Position numbers and translations under genes: made by a program | The notes under the pieces: model-generated | Databases searched by the model: none | What the model was told of the DNA's origin: nothing | What the model saw: only the letters and a program-made list of their open reading frames with translations | Origin: a bacterium SCSIO 12643 | Lineage (GTDB): Bacteria > Bacteroidota > Bacteroidia > Flavobacteriales_G > Salibacteraceae | Reading direction: 5' to 3' | DNA: 64,000 nucleotides | Assembly (NCBI GenBank): GCA_024398135.1 | Contig: CP073750.1 | Span: forward strand, 372,001-436,000 | Shown here: positions 36,855 through 45,716 of the stretch, one piece after another | Layout: every line of letters begins with the position of its first letter | Position numbering within the stretch: position 1 is the stretch's first letter

Positions 36855-37310
36855 TTAGACAGCAATGTAAATATCTACCTCTGCATTTTCCGGGTTTTGG
36901 GCTTTTGCTCCGTAGATTTCAAAATCGGAGGTGTATTTACGATCTAAATCTGAGTTCCAGATCTTTTGCCATTCTGCAACAACCACCCCTTCGTTTAGAT
37001 TTCCTTTCGCAACAAAAGGTTGATAGGTTCCTTTTACTACTTTATGCGCAACCATTCCCTCCGGGACTTCATCAACACTGTTGACTTTACATCCTAAGAT
37101 GGTCGTATAAGGCAAAGTATAATCCCCCTCATATTCGGTATACACAGAATAAATATCAAATCCTGATTTATTTGGAATTTTCTCGGCTATTCCTTCACCA
37201 ATAAATCTATTCCATAGTGCACCAATGTCTTTAGCTCCTTGTCCATTTGCATTGGTTGTTCTCACTGAGATTCCAATAATGTGGAATTCTTGAATGTCTT
37301 GTATTTCCAT
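36855..37310 (-). CDS. GyrI-like / AraC effector-binding-domain protein
   Basis: 151 residues consisting of one SOUL/GyrI-type small-molecule-binding domain; the recurrent pieces FHIIGISVRTTN, NKSGFDIYSVYTEYEG and GMVAHKVVKGTYQPF identify it. In larger regulators this domain binds drugs, and stand-alone versions may inhibit gyrase, bind ligands or hydrolyse cyclopropanoids. Which applies is unknown. Begins a run of short minus-strand genes with the HEAT protein 82 bases upstream. Confidence 0.82.
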   Translation of the reverse strand: MEIQDIQEFHIIGISVRTTNANGQGAKDIGALWNRFIGEGIAEKIPNKSGFDIYSVYTEYEGDYTLPYTTILGCKVNSVDEVPEGMVAHKVVKGTYQPFVAKGNLNEGVVVAEWQKIWNSDLDRKYTSDFEIYGAKAQNPENAEVDIYIAV

Positions 37311-37391
37311 TTTTTAATTTTTGATTTCTCAAAAGAACATCGCACTTATGACACATGATGTCAGACGTCTATTCTCTTATCAAAAATATGA

Positions 37392-38018
37392 TCATAGTTT
37401 AGACACTTTATCCAGGACTTTCAGAATACGCTTCTTCTTACTCTCTTTTTCTACTTCAGGTAATCTGGATTCCAAAGTTTGCGTAAAGCCAGATTTATTG
37501 TGCACATCAACAACTTTTAATGCTTTTTCGGCATACATAGGTAATTGATTTGTTGGACAACTTAACAGTTGCTCTCGTAACAATTCATACGCCTCAACTT
37601 TATACGGTTCCAAACCTGCTAAATAAATGAGCAGATACACGGCTTGATCTCGTGTGATGACCGAACCTTTATCAACGGTCTCCATTATGATATCCAGATG
37701 TTTATATATCACCTCAGGATTTAATCTCACAATCTGATTTAAAGCAGTCATTGCCCCCCACTGTAATCTGTTATTTTTAGTTTGTAATGCCTGAAGAAAG
37801 ACGTTCCAATGTGGCTCAATTAATTGAGGCTCCAATACTCCAACTTCATAGAGTACTTTGATACTATCATTTTGGACAGCTTTGCTGCTCCCCAATAATT
37901 CAACTAACTCTGCTATGGATTTTTCATTTTTTGTAGCAATGATATCCAAAGCCAATTCAATATTAGGTTGTTCATCTTTTCTATTTTGTGATGATGCCAA
38001 TCTATCTTTTATACCCAT
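37392..38018 (-). CDS. HEAT-repeat-like alpha-helical protein
   Basis: 208-residue protein made of about five antiparallel helix pairs, e.g. RLQWGAMTALNQIVRLNP and ITRDQAVYLLIYLAGLEP, which read as HEAT repeats. Charged C-terminal tail (KESKKKRILKVLDKVSKL). No catalytic motif, signal or membrane segment, so a cytoplasmic binding scaffold. Spacing of 13 bases from the small gene upstream suggests one transcript. Partner unknown. Confidence 0.78.
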   Translation of the reverse strand: MGIKDRLASSQNRKDEQPNIELALDIIATKNEKSIAELVELLGSSKAVQNDSIKVLYEVGVLEPQLIEPHWNVFLQALQTKNNRLQWGAMTALNQIVRLNPEVIYKHLDIIMETVDKGSVITRDQAVYLLIYLAGLEPYKVEAYELLREQLLSCPTNQLPMYAEKALKVVDVHNKSGFTQTLESRLPEVEKESKKKRILKVLDKVSKL

Positions 38019-38031
38019 TCTCCAAAGATAT

Positions 38032-38265
38032 TTAACGACCTATATTATGAACTCTTCCTTTCAAATTATGTCTGTTAAATTTACTTACTCGATCACTATC
38101 TTGTTTCTTGAGTAATGCATAAACAACTCCTGGAAACAATAATGAACCGGAAGTCACATATATTCCATATGGGTTATTGGTTTTATATAGCAGTGGGTAA
38201 ACAAAAAGATATGTTGAAAAAGCTATTTCTTCTTTACATTCCGTGCATTTGGAATATACTTTCAT
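38032..38265 (-). CDS. Small CxxC protein, possibly shortened
   Basis: 77 residues, hypothetical. Cys7-x-x-Cys10 at the N-terminus (KCTECKEEI) has no second pair to complete a zinc site; the centre (YGIYVTSGSLLFPGVVYALL) is a possible membrane helix, and the end is basic. From memory, related flavobacterial proteins are longer with a second CxxC, so this could be a deletion derivative; that is a guess. It starts four bases after the acetyltransferase stop region, inside the same operon. Confidence 0.6.
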   Translation of the reverse strand: MKVYSKCTECKEEIAFSTYLFVYPLLYKTNNPYGIYVTSGSLLFPGVVYALLKKQDSDRVSKFNRHNLKGRVHNIGR

Positions 38266-38269
38266 AGGG

Positions 38270-38749
38270 TTAAATTTTTAATTTCATTTCTAAAACGACC
38301 TGATGTTTACATTGAATCCCATTCTCGTATATCGGCTCAGGATAATTTTTGATAAAATGATCTTTTACAATTTCAACCATCTCAAATCCCATTTTTTGAT
38401 ACAACGCCAGTTGTCCAATACTTGAATTCCCTGTAGCAATCATCAGTTTTTGATATCCGGAATCCAATGCAACCTCCTTTGCAAGCATCAACATTTTTTT
38501 CCCATATCCCTTACCCTGGTGAACTTCTGAAATTGCCACATTTTTTACCTCCAACTTTTCGGGGGTTAATTCACTTAATACAAGTACTCCTGCAATTTGG
38601 TTTTCCAACTTTAAAACAAAACACCTACCTTGTTTTAAGTACAATTCAATCTGTCTGCGAGATGGATCTGCCAATTCCAGCAAATCAAATGGAGCGTCCT
38701 TAGGGTCTTGTAATTCTTCTATGGTCATTTTTGACGAATTCGTATTCAC
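38270..38749 (-). CDS. GNAT N-acetyltransferase
   Basis: 159-residue acetyltransferase. The acetyl-CoA loop VHQGKGYGKKMLML (Q-G-K-G-Y-G) is textbook GNAT, preceded by strand VKNVAIS and followed by IATGNSSIGQLALYQKMGF. Substrate unknown. ATG at 38749 is used; a second ATG seven codons later (MTIEELQDP) is also possible. Confidence 0.88.
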   Translation of the reverse strand: MNTNSSKMTIEELQDPKDAPFDLLELADPSRRQIELYLKQGRCFVLKLENQIAGVLVLSELTPEKLEVKNVAISEVHQGKGYGKKMLMLAKEVALDSGYQKLMIATGNSSIGQLALYQKMGFEMVEIVKDHFIKNYPEPIYENGIQCKHQVVLEMKLKI

Positions 38750-38783
38750 GTATTATACTTTGATTCGTCTAAAGTACAGTTTT

Positions 38784-39383
38784 TTAATGTACCTGAAGTT
38801 GATATTCTTTGAGTCGCTTTACTGTTCGACATGCCTGACGCACATGCCTTTGGTTGTGAAGTATTTCAACTCGAATGGTATCTCCTAATCTTAATCTAAC
38901 CATAGGTATAGTTGAATCAGTTCTAACTTTATTTAAATCAATTTTCTCTGCCTGATTCAATAACTCTTTTAATTCATCCTGTTGCTTTAAAAACTTATCC
39001 AAGACGGAAATATCCAAAGGTTTAGATATCGGATTTAACTTTTTAAACGCATTCATTTTATTCAACTCAGCTTCAGGTCTTGGAGCTACTGCGTTTGCAA
39101 AATAATTACCCCACCAACTATATTTAAAGTTCAAACTTTCGGGATTGTTCCCAGGAGTTACAGATTGAATTCTTTTTCGAATTTCAGGAATATAGAAGTC
39201 TCCATACATATTTAAATGCTCAATACATTCCAAAGCATTCCAGCTATCCGGGTTTTCTTTCCACATTAAAATTTCAGGATCCAATTGTGTTAACTGCTTC
39301 ACACTTTGCACACATTCTTCTAACCCTTCCTGTAATTCATTGATCAGCGCTTTATTCGATATCTTCATTTGATTTATTTTCAA
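38784..39383 (-). CDS. DinB-like metal-binding protein
   Basis: 199-residue four-helix-bundle protein of the DinB/YfiT class. Metal-ligand histidines are expected in ALECIEHLNMYGDFY and HNQRHVRQA. Members include thiol transferases and many uncharacterised enzymes. The start may be five codons later (MKISNK). It is near but not clearly linked to the Crp-like gene upstream. Confidence 0.85.
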   Translation of the reverse strand: MKINQMKISNKALINELQEGLEECVQSVKQLTQLDPEILMWKENPDSWNALECIEHLNMYGDFYIPEIRKRIQSVTPGNNPESLNFKYSWWGNYFANAVAPRPEAELNKMNAFKKLNPISKPLDISVLDKFLKQQDELKELLNQAEKIDLNKVRTDSTIPMVRLRLGDTIRVEILHNQRHVRQACRTVKRLKEYQLQVH

Positions 39384-39424
39384 ACAAAGTACGCGAATCG
39401 AAAATCTTTAAATCTTGATTGAGA

Positions 39425-39967
39425 TCAAGATTTTTTTAAGCGTGTAAATGTTTCAGGAGTCATCCGTAAATACGATGCAATATATTTCCCCGGAACAATT
39501 TGAAACAATTTAGGGTTACGTTTCAAGACCCTTAAATAACGTTCTTTGGGAGATGATGTCAACAAATCCAGTTCTCGTTCTCCCTGATCCAGTATTACAC
39601 CATTCATCAGGTCCTGCCATAATTTTTGATGCGCAGAATTACTTTCTAAAAACTGTACAAAATTTGATTTTTTAATCACACGAACTTTACTCTTTTTGAT
39701 CGCCTTTATCCCAAAATCAGATGGCTTTTCAGAGATATAAGAATCTAAGGCTGAAATAAAATTTCCATTATAAGCAAACCGAAATGTGATTTCCTCTTCT
39801 TCTCGTTCTAAGATAATTCTTAGACTTCCTTCCTCAATAAAGTAAACGTTGGTGTCTTTGGTTCCTGGTACTTTTAAATATCCATTTCGTAAGACCGTAA
39901 TGTCTTTCTCCCAGATATCAATAGGATACTGATCTATTCTTAATTTAAGCTCAGCAAATAGATCCAT
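39425..39967 (-). CDS. Crp/Fnr-family regulator, short form
   Basis: 180 residues: cyclic-nucleotide-binding fold (YFIEEGSLRIILER..) then a helix-turn-helix at the very end (PGKYIASYLRMTPETFTRLKK). This short form without wing is common in Bacteroidota. Phosphate-binding residues of true cAMP binders are not evident, so the ligand is unknown. No operator can be named. Confidence 0.88.
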   Translation of the reverse strand: MDLFAELKLRIDQYPIDIWEKDITVLRNGYLKVPGTKDTNVYFIEEGSLRIILEREEEEITFRFAYNGNFISALDSYISEKPSDFGIKAIKKSKVRVIKKSNFVQFLESNSAHQKLWQDLMNGVILDQGERELDLLTSSPKERYLRVLKRNPKLFQIVPGKYIASYLRMTPETFTRLKKS

Positions 39968-39991
39968 AAATCATGAATTCAGGTGGGTGAT

Positions 39992-40237
39992 TTATTTCAT
40001 AAATCGCAATAAAAATGCAGGTAGGTATTTCATTGCCAGCCTTTGACCCAATGATTTTCCTTCCTCTCTAAAAGTCTCTTTAATGCTTTCAGGTTGAAGA
40101 TTCATTTGCACTTGAATCAAACTGGCTTTAAACTCTAATTGCTTTAACTGCATTTCATATTTCTTTTCCAATTTCAAACGATTCAGGTCTTCCACGGACT
40201 TAATCTCAGAAATCAGTTTAACTCTTCGCTTCATCAT
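39992..40237 (-). CDS. Small helical protein of the YtxH/holin-like operon
   Basis: 81 residues, highly charged and helical (VEDLNRLKLEKKYEMQLKQLE), probably coiled coil. C-terminal patch AMKYLPAFLLRFMK looks amphipathic and may touch the membrane. Overlaps the holin-like gene by four bases, so co-translated. No family recognised. Confidence 0.72.
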   Translation of the reverse strand: MMKRRVKLISEIKSVEDLNRLKLEKKYEMQLKQLEFKASLIQVQMNLQPESIKETFREEGKSLGQRLAMKYLPAFLLRFMK

Positions 40238-40650
40238 ATCGCATCCGGTTTTGATGTTTCATTTTTTTCATCATCCGATGAATCTAATCCTAAATCATGT
40301 GCAGTTTCTTCTACTGCTTCAGTTAGCGCTGCAATAATTGGATTTAAAATCCATTGTACTCTGTTTCGCCACAAAATCCAACCACCAATGCCATATAACA
40401 CAGCCACAATTAAATAACCAATTGAAATATGTGCCAACAGTTCACCTAAAAACTCAGCCAATGCAAACGAGCCAAAAAAGATGACCATAAATACAGTAAA
40501 TCCCGCTATCGCTGATGAAATCGATTTAGATAGTAAGAACACCAGCTTATCAAATGCAACGATTTGATAATAGTCCAAATGGGCATTTACCAAATCAATA
40601 ATCTTGTTGGCAGCATCTTTTATGGACTCCGATATTTTAAGAAATGACAT
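40234..40650 (-). CDS. Holin-like membrane protein (phage holin family III-like)
   Basis: 138 residues with two closely spaced membrane helices (IAGFTVFMVIFFGSFALAEF and ISIGYLIVAVLYGIGGWILW) and an acidic C-terminus. This layout is shared by the chromosomal 'phage holin family' proteins of Bacteroidota, which sit beside YtxH genes and are not viral. Likely part of a stress-induced envelope group; precise job unknown. Confidence 0.8.
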   Translation of the reverse strand: MSFLKISESIKDAANKIIDLVNAHLDYYQIVAFDKLVFLLSKSISSAIAGFTVFMVIFFGSFALAEFLGELLAHISIGYLIVAVLYGIGGWILWRNRVQWILNPIIAALTEAVEETAHDLGLDSSDDEKNETSKPDAI

Positions 40651-40718
40651 ACGAATAATTTAAATCACTGATCTTCATTGATCAAAATGAATTTACTCCT
40701 GAAAAATACTCAGAGTTA

Positions 40719-41027
40719 TTAAGCCATATTCTCTTTTAACGCTTCTGTAGCATCCTCTAACCTGGATTTTACATCAGCTGCTTTGTCTTTTATTCCCGAC
40801 TCTTCCACTTTAGTCTTCAACTCGTCAGTGAGTTCAGATACTTTTGCTTTTAGTTTTTCGATCTCCGTTTGATAGTGCTTATCCAACTCATCACCCAACT
40901 CTGAAGCTTTATTTTTAATATTTTCTCTTGTTTTCTCTCCCATTTCTGGTGCAAACAAAACTCCTGCTACAACACCTGCTGCAAATCCTGCAGTAAGGGT
41001 TACTAATAATTTACTCATATCATTCAT
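40719..41027 (-). CDS. YtxH-domain protein
   Basis: 102 residues: a glycine/alanine-rich membrane segment (TAGFAAGVVAGVLFAPEMG, the YtxH hallmark) and a coiled coil of about 75 residues. First gene of the YtxH/holin/81-residue run. Family members are general-stress proteins. A -7 box TAAATTTG lies at 41052-41059 on the minus strand. Confidence 0.88.
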   Translation of the reverse strand: MNDMSKLLVTLTAGFAAGVVAGVLFAPEMGEKTRENIKNKASELGDELDKHYQTEIEKLKAKVSELTDELKTKVEESGIKDKAADVKSRLEDATEALKENMA

Positions 41028-41119
41028 GGTCGGTTATTTTTTAATTACACACAAATTTACGATTTAATACGAACCAATGTTCCTATCCATATTTTACTAT
41101 TTGTTTAAAGAATCATAAA

Positions 41120-41134
41120 ACAACATTATGTTGT
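41120..41134. promoter_or_regulatory. 15-bp palindrome between YtxH and DtxR-family genes
   Basis: ACAACAT-T-ATGTTGT is a perfect dyad about 70 bases before the DtxR-family ATG and 93 before the YtxH ATG. Candidate operator for the regulator next door. Confidence 0.55.
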
Positions 41135-41177
41135 AGATAAAATAACATCTGAGTCAAACCTCACCCAGCTTTTTAAA

Positions 41178-41185
41178 TAAATTTG
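41178..41185 (+). promoter_or_regulatory. -7 box of the DtxR-family gene
   Basis: TAAATTTG, 21 bases before ATG 41207; no TTG at good spacing. It supports the 41207 start over an upstream alternative at 41183 that would overlap the box. Confidence 0.6.
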
Positions 41186-41206
41186 TATGCTCAAATTTCG
41201 AAAATC

Positions 41207-41872
41207 ATGTTATCACATACAGAAGAAAATTATCTTAAAACTATTTTTTCACTTATCGAAAACAATAAAGGTACTGCCTCTACAAATGAAATAGCTGAAA
41301 AAATAAAAACTAAGGCTCCTACTGTAACAGATATGCTAAAAAGGTTATCGTCAAAAAACATGATTGTTTACAAACCTTATCAAGGAGTTCAATTTACCGA
41401 TGAAGGATTACAAACCGCTGTGATTCTGGTTCGTAAGCATAGAATTTGGGAAACTTTCCTGGTTAAGAAATTAGGGTTTGGCTGGAGCGAAGTTCATGAT
41501 ATTGCAGAGGAATTAGAGCATGTAAAAAGTATTGAGCTTATTGATAAACTAGACGAATTCTTAGGCTTCCCCAAGCATGATCCTCATGGAGATCCAATTC
41601 CGGATTCGAAAGGACGTATGGAATACCATCAGGATGTAACCATAGCTACGTTAGGATTAAATCAATTCGGATTAATTGTAGGCTTAAAAGATACATCTCC
41701 GGATTTCTTAAACTATTTGGTAAAATCCGGTTTGACTTTGGGCCAATCTGTTGGGGTTAAGGATATCAATGACTATGATAATTCTATAGATGTATTAGTG
41801 GGTTCCAGTAATAACCTCACGATTTCAAATATCGTAGCTCAAAATATTTATATCAAAAAACTTTCGCGCTAA
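41207..41872 (+). CDS. DtxR/MntR-family metal-dependent regulator
   Basis: 221 residues from ATG 41207. Winged-helix N-terminus (TASTNEIAEKIKTKAPTVTDMLKRL), a dimerisation/metal domain with HRIWETFLVKKLGFGWSEVHDIAEELEH and GFPKHDPHGDPIP, and a C-terminal FeoA/SH3-like domain. This is the usual Fe or Mn sensor layout in the phylum. Target promoters and metal cannot be told. It is divergent from the YtxH operon, and smpB starts two bases after its stop. Confidence 0.92.
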   Translation: MLSHTEENYLKTIFSLIENNKGTASTNEIAEKIKTKAPTVTDMLKRLSSKNMIVYKPYQGVQFTDEGLQTAVILVRKHRIWETFLVKKLGFGWSEVHDIAEELEHVKSIELIDKLDEFLGFPKHDPHGDPIPDSKGRMEYHQDVTIATLGLNQFGLIVGLKDTSPDFLNYLVKSGLTLGQSVGVKDINDYDNSIDVLVGSSNNLTISNIVAQNIYIKKLSR

Positions 41873-41874
41873 AC

Positions 41875-42327
41875 ATGTCGAACGATATTGTGATTAAAAA
41901 TAAAAAGGCTTCACACGAATATGAATTTCTGGAAACCTTTACGTGTGGTATTGTTTTACAAGGCACCGAAATCAAATCAATTCGACAAGGCAAAGCCAGC
42001 ATTATGGAGGCATATTGCCGATTTGATCGTAGTGAATTGTTTATTTATCATATGCATATTTCAGAATATGATAAGGGTGGCTTTGTAAATCATGTTCCAA
42101 CACGAACAAGAAAGTTATTACTCAATAAACTGGAGCTTAAACGACTTGAAAAGAAACTTAAAGATCAGGGGTTAACCATCGTTCCAACACGACTATTTAT
42201 TTCTGAAAGCGGCTATGCAAAACTCAATATCGCACTAGCGAAAGGAAAGAAACTCTTTGATAAAAGAGAGTCTTTAAAACAAGCGGATAGTAAAAGAGAT
42301 ATGGACCGCGCGATGAACAGGCGCTAG
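41875..42327 (+). CDS. smpB: SsrA-binding protein
   Basis: 150-residue partner of tmRNA in rescue of stalled ribosomes. Seen: NKKASHEYEFLETFTCGIVLQ in parts, GTEIKSIRQGKASI and the positively charged C-terminal tail ESLKQADSKRDMDRAM that reads the mRNA channel. Full length. Coupled to the DtxR-family gene, a common filler position rather than a known functional link. Confidence 0.96.
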   Translation: MSNDIVIKNKKASHEYEFLETFTCGIVLQGTEIKSIRQGKASIMEAYCRFDRSELFIYHMHISEYDKGGFVNHVPTRTRKLLLNKLELKRLEKKLKDQGLTIVPTRLFISESGYAKLNIALAKGKKLFDKRESLKQADSKRDMDRAMNRR

Positions 42328-42331
42328 AACT

Positions 42332-44014
42332 TTAGTTCTTAAGCACCTTCACAATTTGAATTCCATCATCCGTTTGTACTCTAATCATGTACACACCATT
42401 AGGATAAATAGATAAATCCAACTCTATGGTTGATCCGGCTATTTGAGGTTGATTGATTTGTGCAACTTCATGTCCTATGTAGTCATATATAGATACAGAC
42501 TGTACTTTGGAATTTCTGGATGAAATATAAAAATATCCATTCGTTGGATTTGGATACCCTGAAATGCTTACTTGATTCTTATTAACTTCCTCTAAATCTG
42601 TGATCAGATAATGCGCCATTCCCATATTAGGAATTCCATAACCATAATGGTCATTTGGAGATAAATACTTATCCGCACTTTCTTCAATTGCGTGGAATAT
42701 TTCCATATTATTATAGCTTGATCTGGATTGCCATAAACAAGCTGCAGCACCCGCTAAAATAGGTCCGGAAAATGAGGTTCCATTGATAAATTGCACATCA
42801 GAGTCTCCAATAGGTTGTGGTACTCCTCCCCCCATTGCCATAACATTTGGTTTTACTCTTCCATCTGCCGAAGGACCTCTTGAACTAAAATTGGTAACCA
42901 CTCTATTCGCAGAAACAGCTCCGATAGCCAAAACGCTATCTCCATCCGCAGGTGCACCAATATAATACCAGGAGCTCGCTCCGGAATTACCAGCACTATT
43001 TACCATTAACATTCCTTTAGACGCTGCAATATCCGCTCCTCTGGTAATCACTGTCGTATTTCCATCTAAATCTGCATACGTATGATCTTTTGAAGGATCG
43101 TCAAATGTGGTATAACCTAAAGAAGTATTTACAACATCCGCTCCAACACTATCTGCAAATTCAGCTCCAGCCACCCAGTTATACTCTTCAATTATATTTT
43201 CTGTAGGCGCATCTTCCGTACGAATCAACCAATAGTTGGCATCAGGTGCTGACCCAATATAAAAGCCTGGAATATTTGCTCCCATACAATCCAATACGCC
43301 CGTTCCATGGCCAGAATGTTGAGTATAATCCACCGTTTGTCCATCTACAAAATCCCAGGTTCCCATAATTTGATTGTTATTAAATAAGGGTAACAATGCT
43401 GTAGTGGTATCTGCACCATAAAATCCTGCATCCAATACCGCTATGGTCATGCCTGCTCCGGTAAATCCCAAATCATGTAAATAATCTACTCCAATCATGG
43501 TATTCTGGTGTTCCGAGATTCCATAATCTAAAGCTTCAGACCCTCCGGTTTCCAGATCTTCTGCCTTATAGGTCATTCCGGCTGTTTCCATTTTTACCGA
43601 TGCAACCTCACCACCTTCTGTGATCACACTTTCAGCATTTGCCGAATCTACATATGGCAATGCCATAATCTGAGCCAATCCCACGGTATCGGTAGTTTGA
43701 ATGATAATCCCATTTAACCACCTGGATTGTAACAGTACATTTACATTCGCAGCTTGCTGCACACCTTGAATGTAAGATGGGTTTACCGGAAAATCTTGAG
43801 ATGTAATTGCTATACCCTGAGCATTTCGTCTATCAATTGCTTTTTGAGATAAAAACACCAAAGGGGCATTCACCGAATATGGACTGTTATTCTTGTCTGT
43901 AAAAGGAATCCAATATTTTTCAGGAGCGACCTGCCCCCAAACAGATGATATTCCACCCATCATCAACAACATACATATTCCGATATTTTTAATCTTTTTT
44001 AATCCCCAGTTCAT
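42332..44014 (-). CDS. S8 subtilisin-like protease, T9SS cargo
   Basis: 560 residues: signal peptide (IGICMLLMMGGISSVWGQ), propeptide, S8 catalytic domain with Asp in VLDAGFYG, His in HSGHGTGVLD and Ser in GTSFSGPILAGA, then a T9SS type A sorting domain from ISGYPNPTNGYFY. Secreted or cell-surface protease. Its 5' end overlaps the MORN-repeat gene by 26 bases; no later ATG preserves the signal peptide, so the overlap seems real and suggests coupling. Confidence 0.93.
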   Translation of the reverse strand: MNWGLKKIKNIGICMLLMMGGISSVWGQVAPEKYWIPFTDKNNSPYSVNAPLVFLSQKAIDRRNAQGIAITSQDFPVNPSYIQGVQQAANVNVLLQSRWLNGIIIQTTDTVGLAQIMALPYVDSANAESVITEGGEVASVKMETAGMTYKAEDLETGGSEALDYGISEHQNTMIGVDYLHDLGFTGAGMTIAVLDAGFYGADTTTALLPLFNNNQIMGTWDFVDGQTVDYTQHSGHGTGVLDCMGANIPGFYIGSAPDANYWLIRTEDAPTENIIEEYNWVAGAEFADSVGADVVNTSLGYTTFDDPSKDHTYADLDGNTTVITRGADIAASKGMLMVNSAGNSGASSWYYIGAPADGDSVLAIGAVSANRVVTNFSSRGPSADGRVKPNVMAMGGGVPQPIGDSDVQFINGTSFSGPILAGAAACLWQSRSSYNNMEIFHAIEESADKYLSPNDHYGYGIPNMGMAHYLITDLEEVNKNQVSISGYPNPTNGYFYISSRNSKVQSVSIYDYIGHEVAQINQPQIAGSTIELDLSIYPNGVYMIRVQTDDGIQIVKVLKN

Positions 44015-44681
44015 AGTGTTCTACTTTAATCTGTTTTCCGTTTTCATCGAAATATACCCAGTCTCCATCTTTAACAGCATGTTTGTATGCACCCTTAACA
44101 CTTACTTTTCCATTGGTGTAAATAATTTGCATTCCATCCATCTGTCCATCTTTGATTTCCCCTTCAGTAAGCAAATTACCTTCACTATCGTAAGTCTTTC
44201 GGTATCCGTTCTCTACACCTTTTACAAAATATGTTTCTCTTGAGATTGATCCATTCAAATTGTATACGATGTATTTTCCGTCCTTTTTACCATTAGAATA
44301 CGCTTCTTGACTGGCTATAATTCCTTTTCTATCATAGAAACGCCAAATTCCTTCCTTTTGTTGGTTCACATAGTAACCATATGCTGCTTTTTTTCCATTG
44401 GAATGATAATGCGTAGCCATAACGGTGTCCGGAGTAATGTACTCCAGGATGGAAGAAATAGTTCCTTCTTTATCGTAATATTTAAACTTCCCATATGGTA
44501 TATTATCCTTAAACTGACCCTTATAGTGAATTTTCCCACTTGGTCTTTTCTTTTCCCAATAGCCTTGTTTACGACCTTCTTTATCGGTCACATTCGTTTG
44601 AGAAAACACTTGAGAACTTACGAGTACAGCAAGTAAAAAAAAGCTAGCTTTTAAGAATGGAAATACTAATTTATTTTTCAT
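43989..44681 (-). CDS. MORN-variant (YwqK-like) repeat protein, secreted
   Basis: 230 residues: signal peptide (MKNKLVFPFLKASFFLLAVLV..) then about eight MORN-variant repeats with the theme YYxxGxxxxxxxYxxGxxxGxWxxY, e.g. QQKEGIWRFYDRKGIIA and GKKDGKYIVYNLNGS. Database names call this a 'toxin-antitoxin antitoxin', but the signal peptide and isolated setting argue for an envelope repeat protein. Overlaps the downstream subtilase gene. Confidence 0.85.
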   Translation of the reverse strand: MKNKLVFPFLKASFFLLAVLVSSQVFSQTNVTDKEGRKQGYWEKKRPSGKIHYKGQFKDNIPYGKFKYYDKEGTISSILEYITPDTVMATHYHSNGKKAAYGYYVNQQKEGIWRFYDRKGIIASQEAYSNGKKDGKYIVYNLNGSISRETYFVKGVENGYRKTYDSEGNLLTEGEIKDGQMDGMQIIYTNGKVSVKGAYKHAVKDGDWVYFDENGKQIKVEHYELGIKKD

Positions 44682-44701
44682 AGATTTAACTATTTCAAAA
44701 A

Positions 44702-45700
44702 TTAATCGTAAAACGAATTATCGAATGCAGAATACAAATCCTGTCCCAAAATAATTCTCTTCCAACCAGCCATGATAAATCCTAAACCATAGCTTAGTAA
44801 TTGAATATAGCTCGTTATCACAGAAAGTAACCCAATTAAAAGGTTTTTATTCTGTATAGAAGAATCAATAAAAATAGTTGTTATATGAATCAGCGGGAAA
44901 ATCAATAAATATTTGGAATAGAAAATACTCCCTAAAAGAACGGTCAACAAACCCATAAAAAAAACCGAAGGCGCAAAATGAACCAATTTCAGCGATGATG
45001 GATAGAGTTTATATAAATTAATTCGTGCAATACCCGAATTATAAATCTGTTTGTAAAACTGTCTTAAATTCGTTCTTCTTTTATGATACACATATGCATC
45101 TTTGAACAACCTGGTTTGAAAACCATTACCCAGAATTCGAATACTCATATCTATGTCCTCCCCAAAACGCATTTTCGAAAACCCACTAGTTTTATTGAAC
45201 ACGTCTCTCGAGTATCCCATATTAAAACTTCTTGGGTAAAATTTATCCAATTTCTCCCCTCCGCCCCGAATACCTCCGGTGGTAAAAAAAGAAGTCATTG
45301 AATAATTAATCGCCTTTTGTAAACTGGTAAAATCAGCATGAGCGGCATCCGGACCTCCGAATGCATCTACATAATTACTAGTCAATTGCTCAGATACAAT
45401 TTCAAAATACTTTTTAGGAATAACACAATCTGAATCCAGGAAAATAGCATAATTACCTTCAGCTTTTTCAAATCCGTAATTTCTACTTTGACCGGGTCCA
45501 GAATTTTTTTTATAGAAATATCTAATATCCAGAACATCTTTAAATTGTTCTACAATATTATCAGACTTGATTTTCGAACCATCTTCGACAATAATTATTT
45601 CGAATCCTTTTTTTGTTTGTTCGCTGAGGCTTTGCAATAGTTCGTTTACCTCATCGGGTCTATTAAAAACTGGAACAATAATTGAAATATTCAAATCCAT
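44702..45700 (-). CDS. GT2 glycosyltransferase with C-terminal membrane anchor
   Basis: 332 residues. GT-A fold: IIVPVFNRPDEVNELLQSL, nucleotide site IIVEDGSK and the metal-binding DSD in AIFLDSDCVIP. After the catalytic domain come two or three membrane helices (about 245-320). Likely adds sugars to a lipid-linked or surface glycan at the cytoplasmic face of the inner membrane. Follows the second GT2 gene by 16 bases. Confidence 0.9.
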   Translation of the reverse strand: MDLNISIIVPVFNRPDEVNELLQSLSEQTKKGFEIIIVEDGSKIKSDNIVEQFKDVLDIRYFYKKNSGPGQSRNYGFEKAEGNYAIFLDSDCVIPKKYFEIVSEQLTSNYVDAFGGPDAAHADFTSLQKAINYSMTSFFTTGGIRGGGEKLDKFYPRSFNMGYSRDVFNKTSGFSKMRFGEDIDMSIRILGNGFQTRLFKDAYVYHKRRTNLRQFYKQIYNSGIARINLYKLYPSSLKLVHFAPSVFFMGLLTVLLGSIFYSKYLLIFPLIHITTIFIDSSIQNKNLLIGLLSVITSYIQLLSYGLGFIMAGWKRIILGQDLYSAFDNSFYD

Positions 45701-45716
45701 TTTCCTTTACAAACTA

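Noticed and set aside
40234-41027. Holin-like gene suggesting a prophage
   Set aside because: No lysis, capsid or integrase genes; the chromosomal holin-like/YtxH pair is common in the phylum.
43989-44681. YwqK 'antitoxin' suggesting a toxin-antitoxin system
   Set aside because: Has a signal peptide and no toxin partner; MORN-variant repeats fit an envelope protein.
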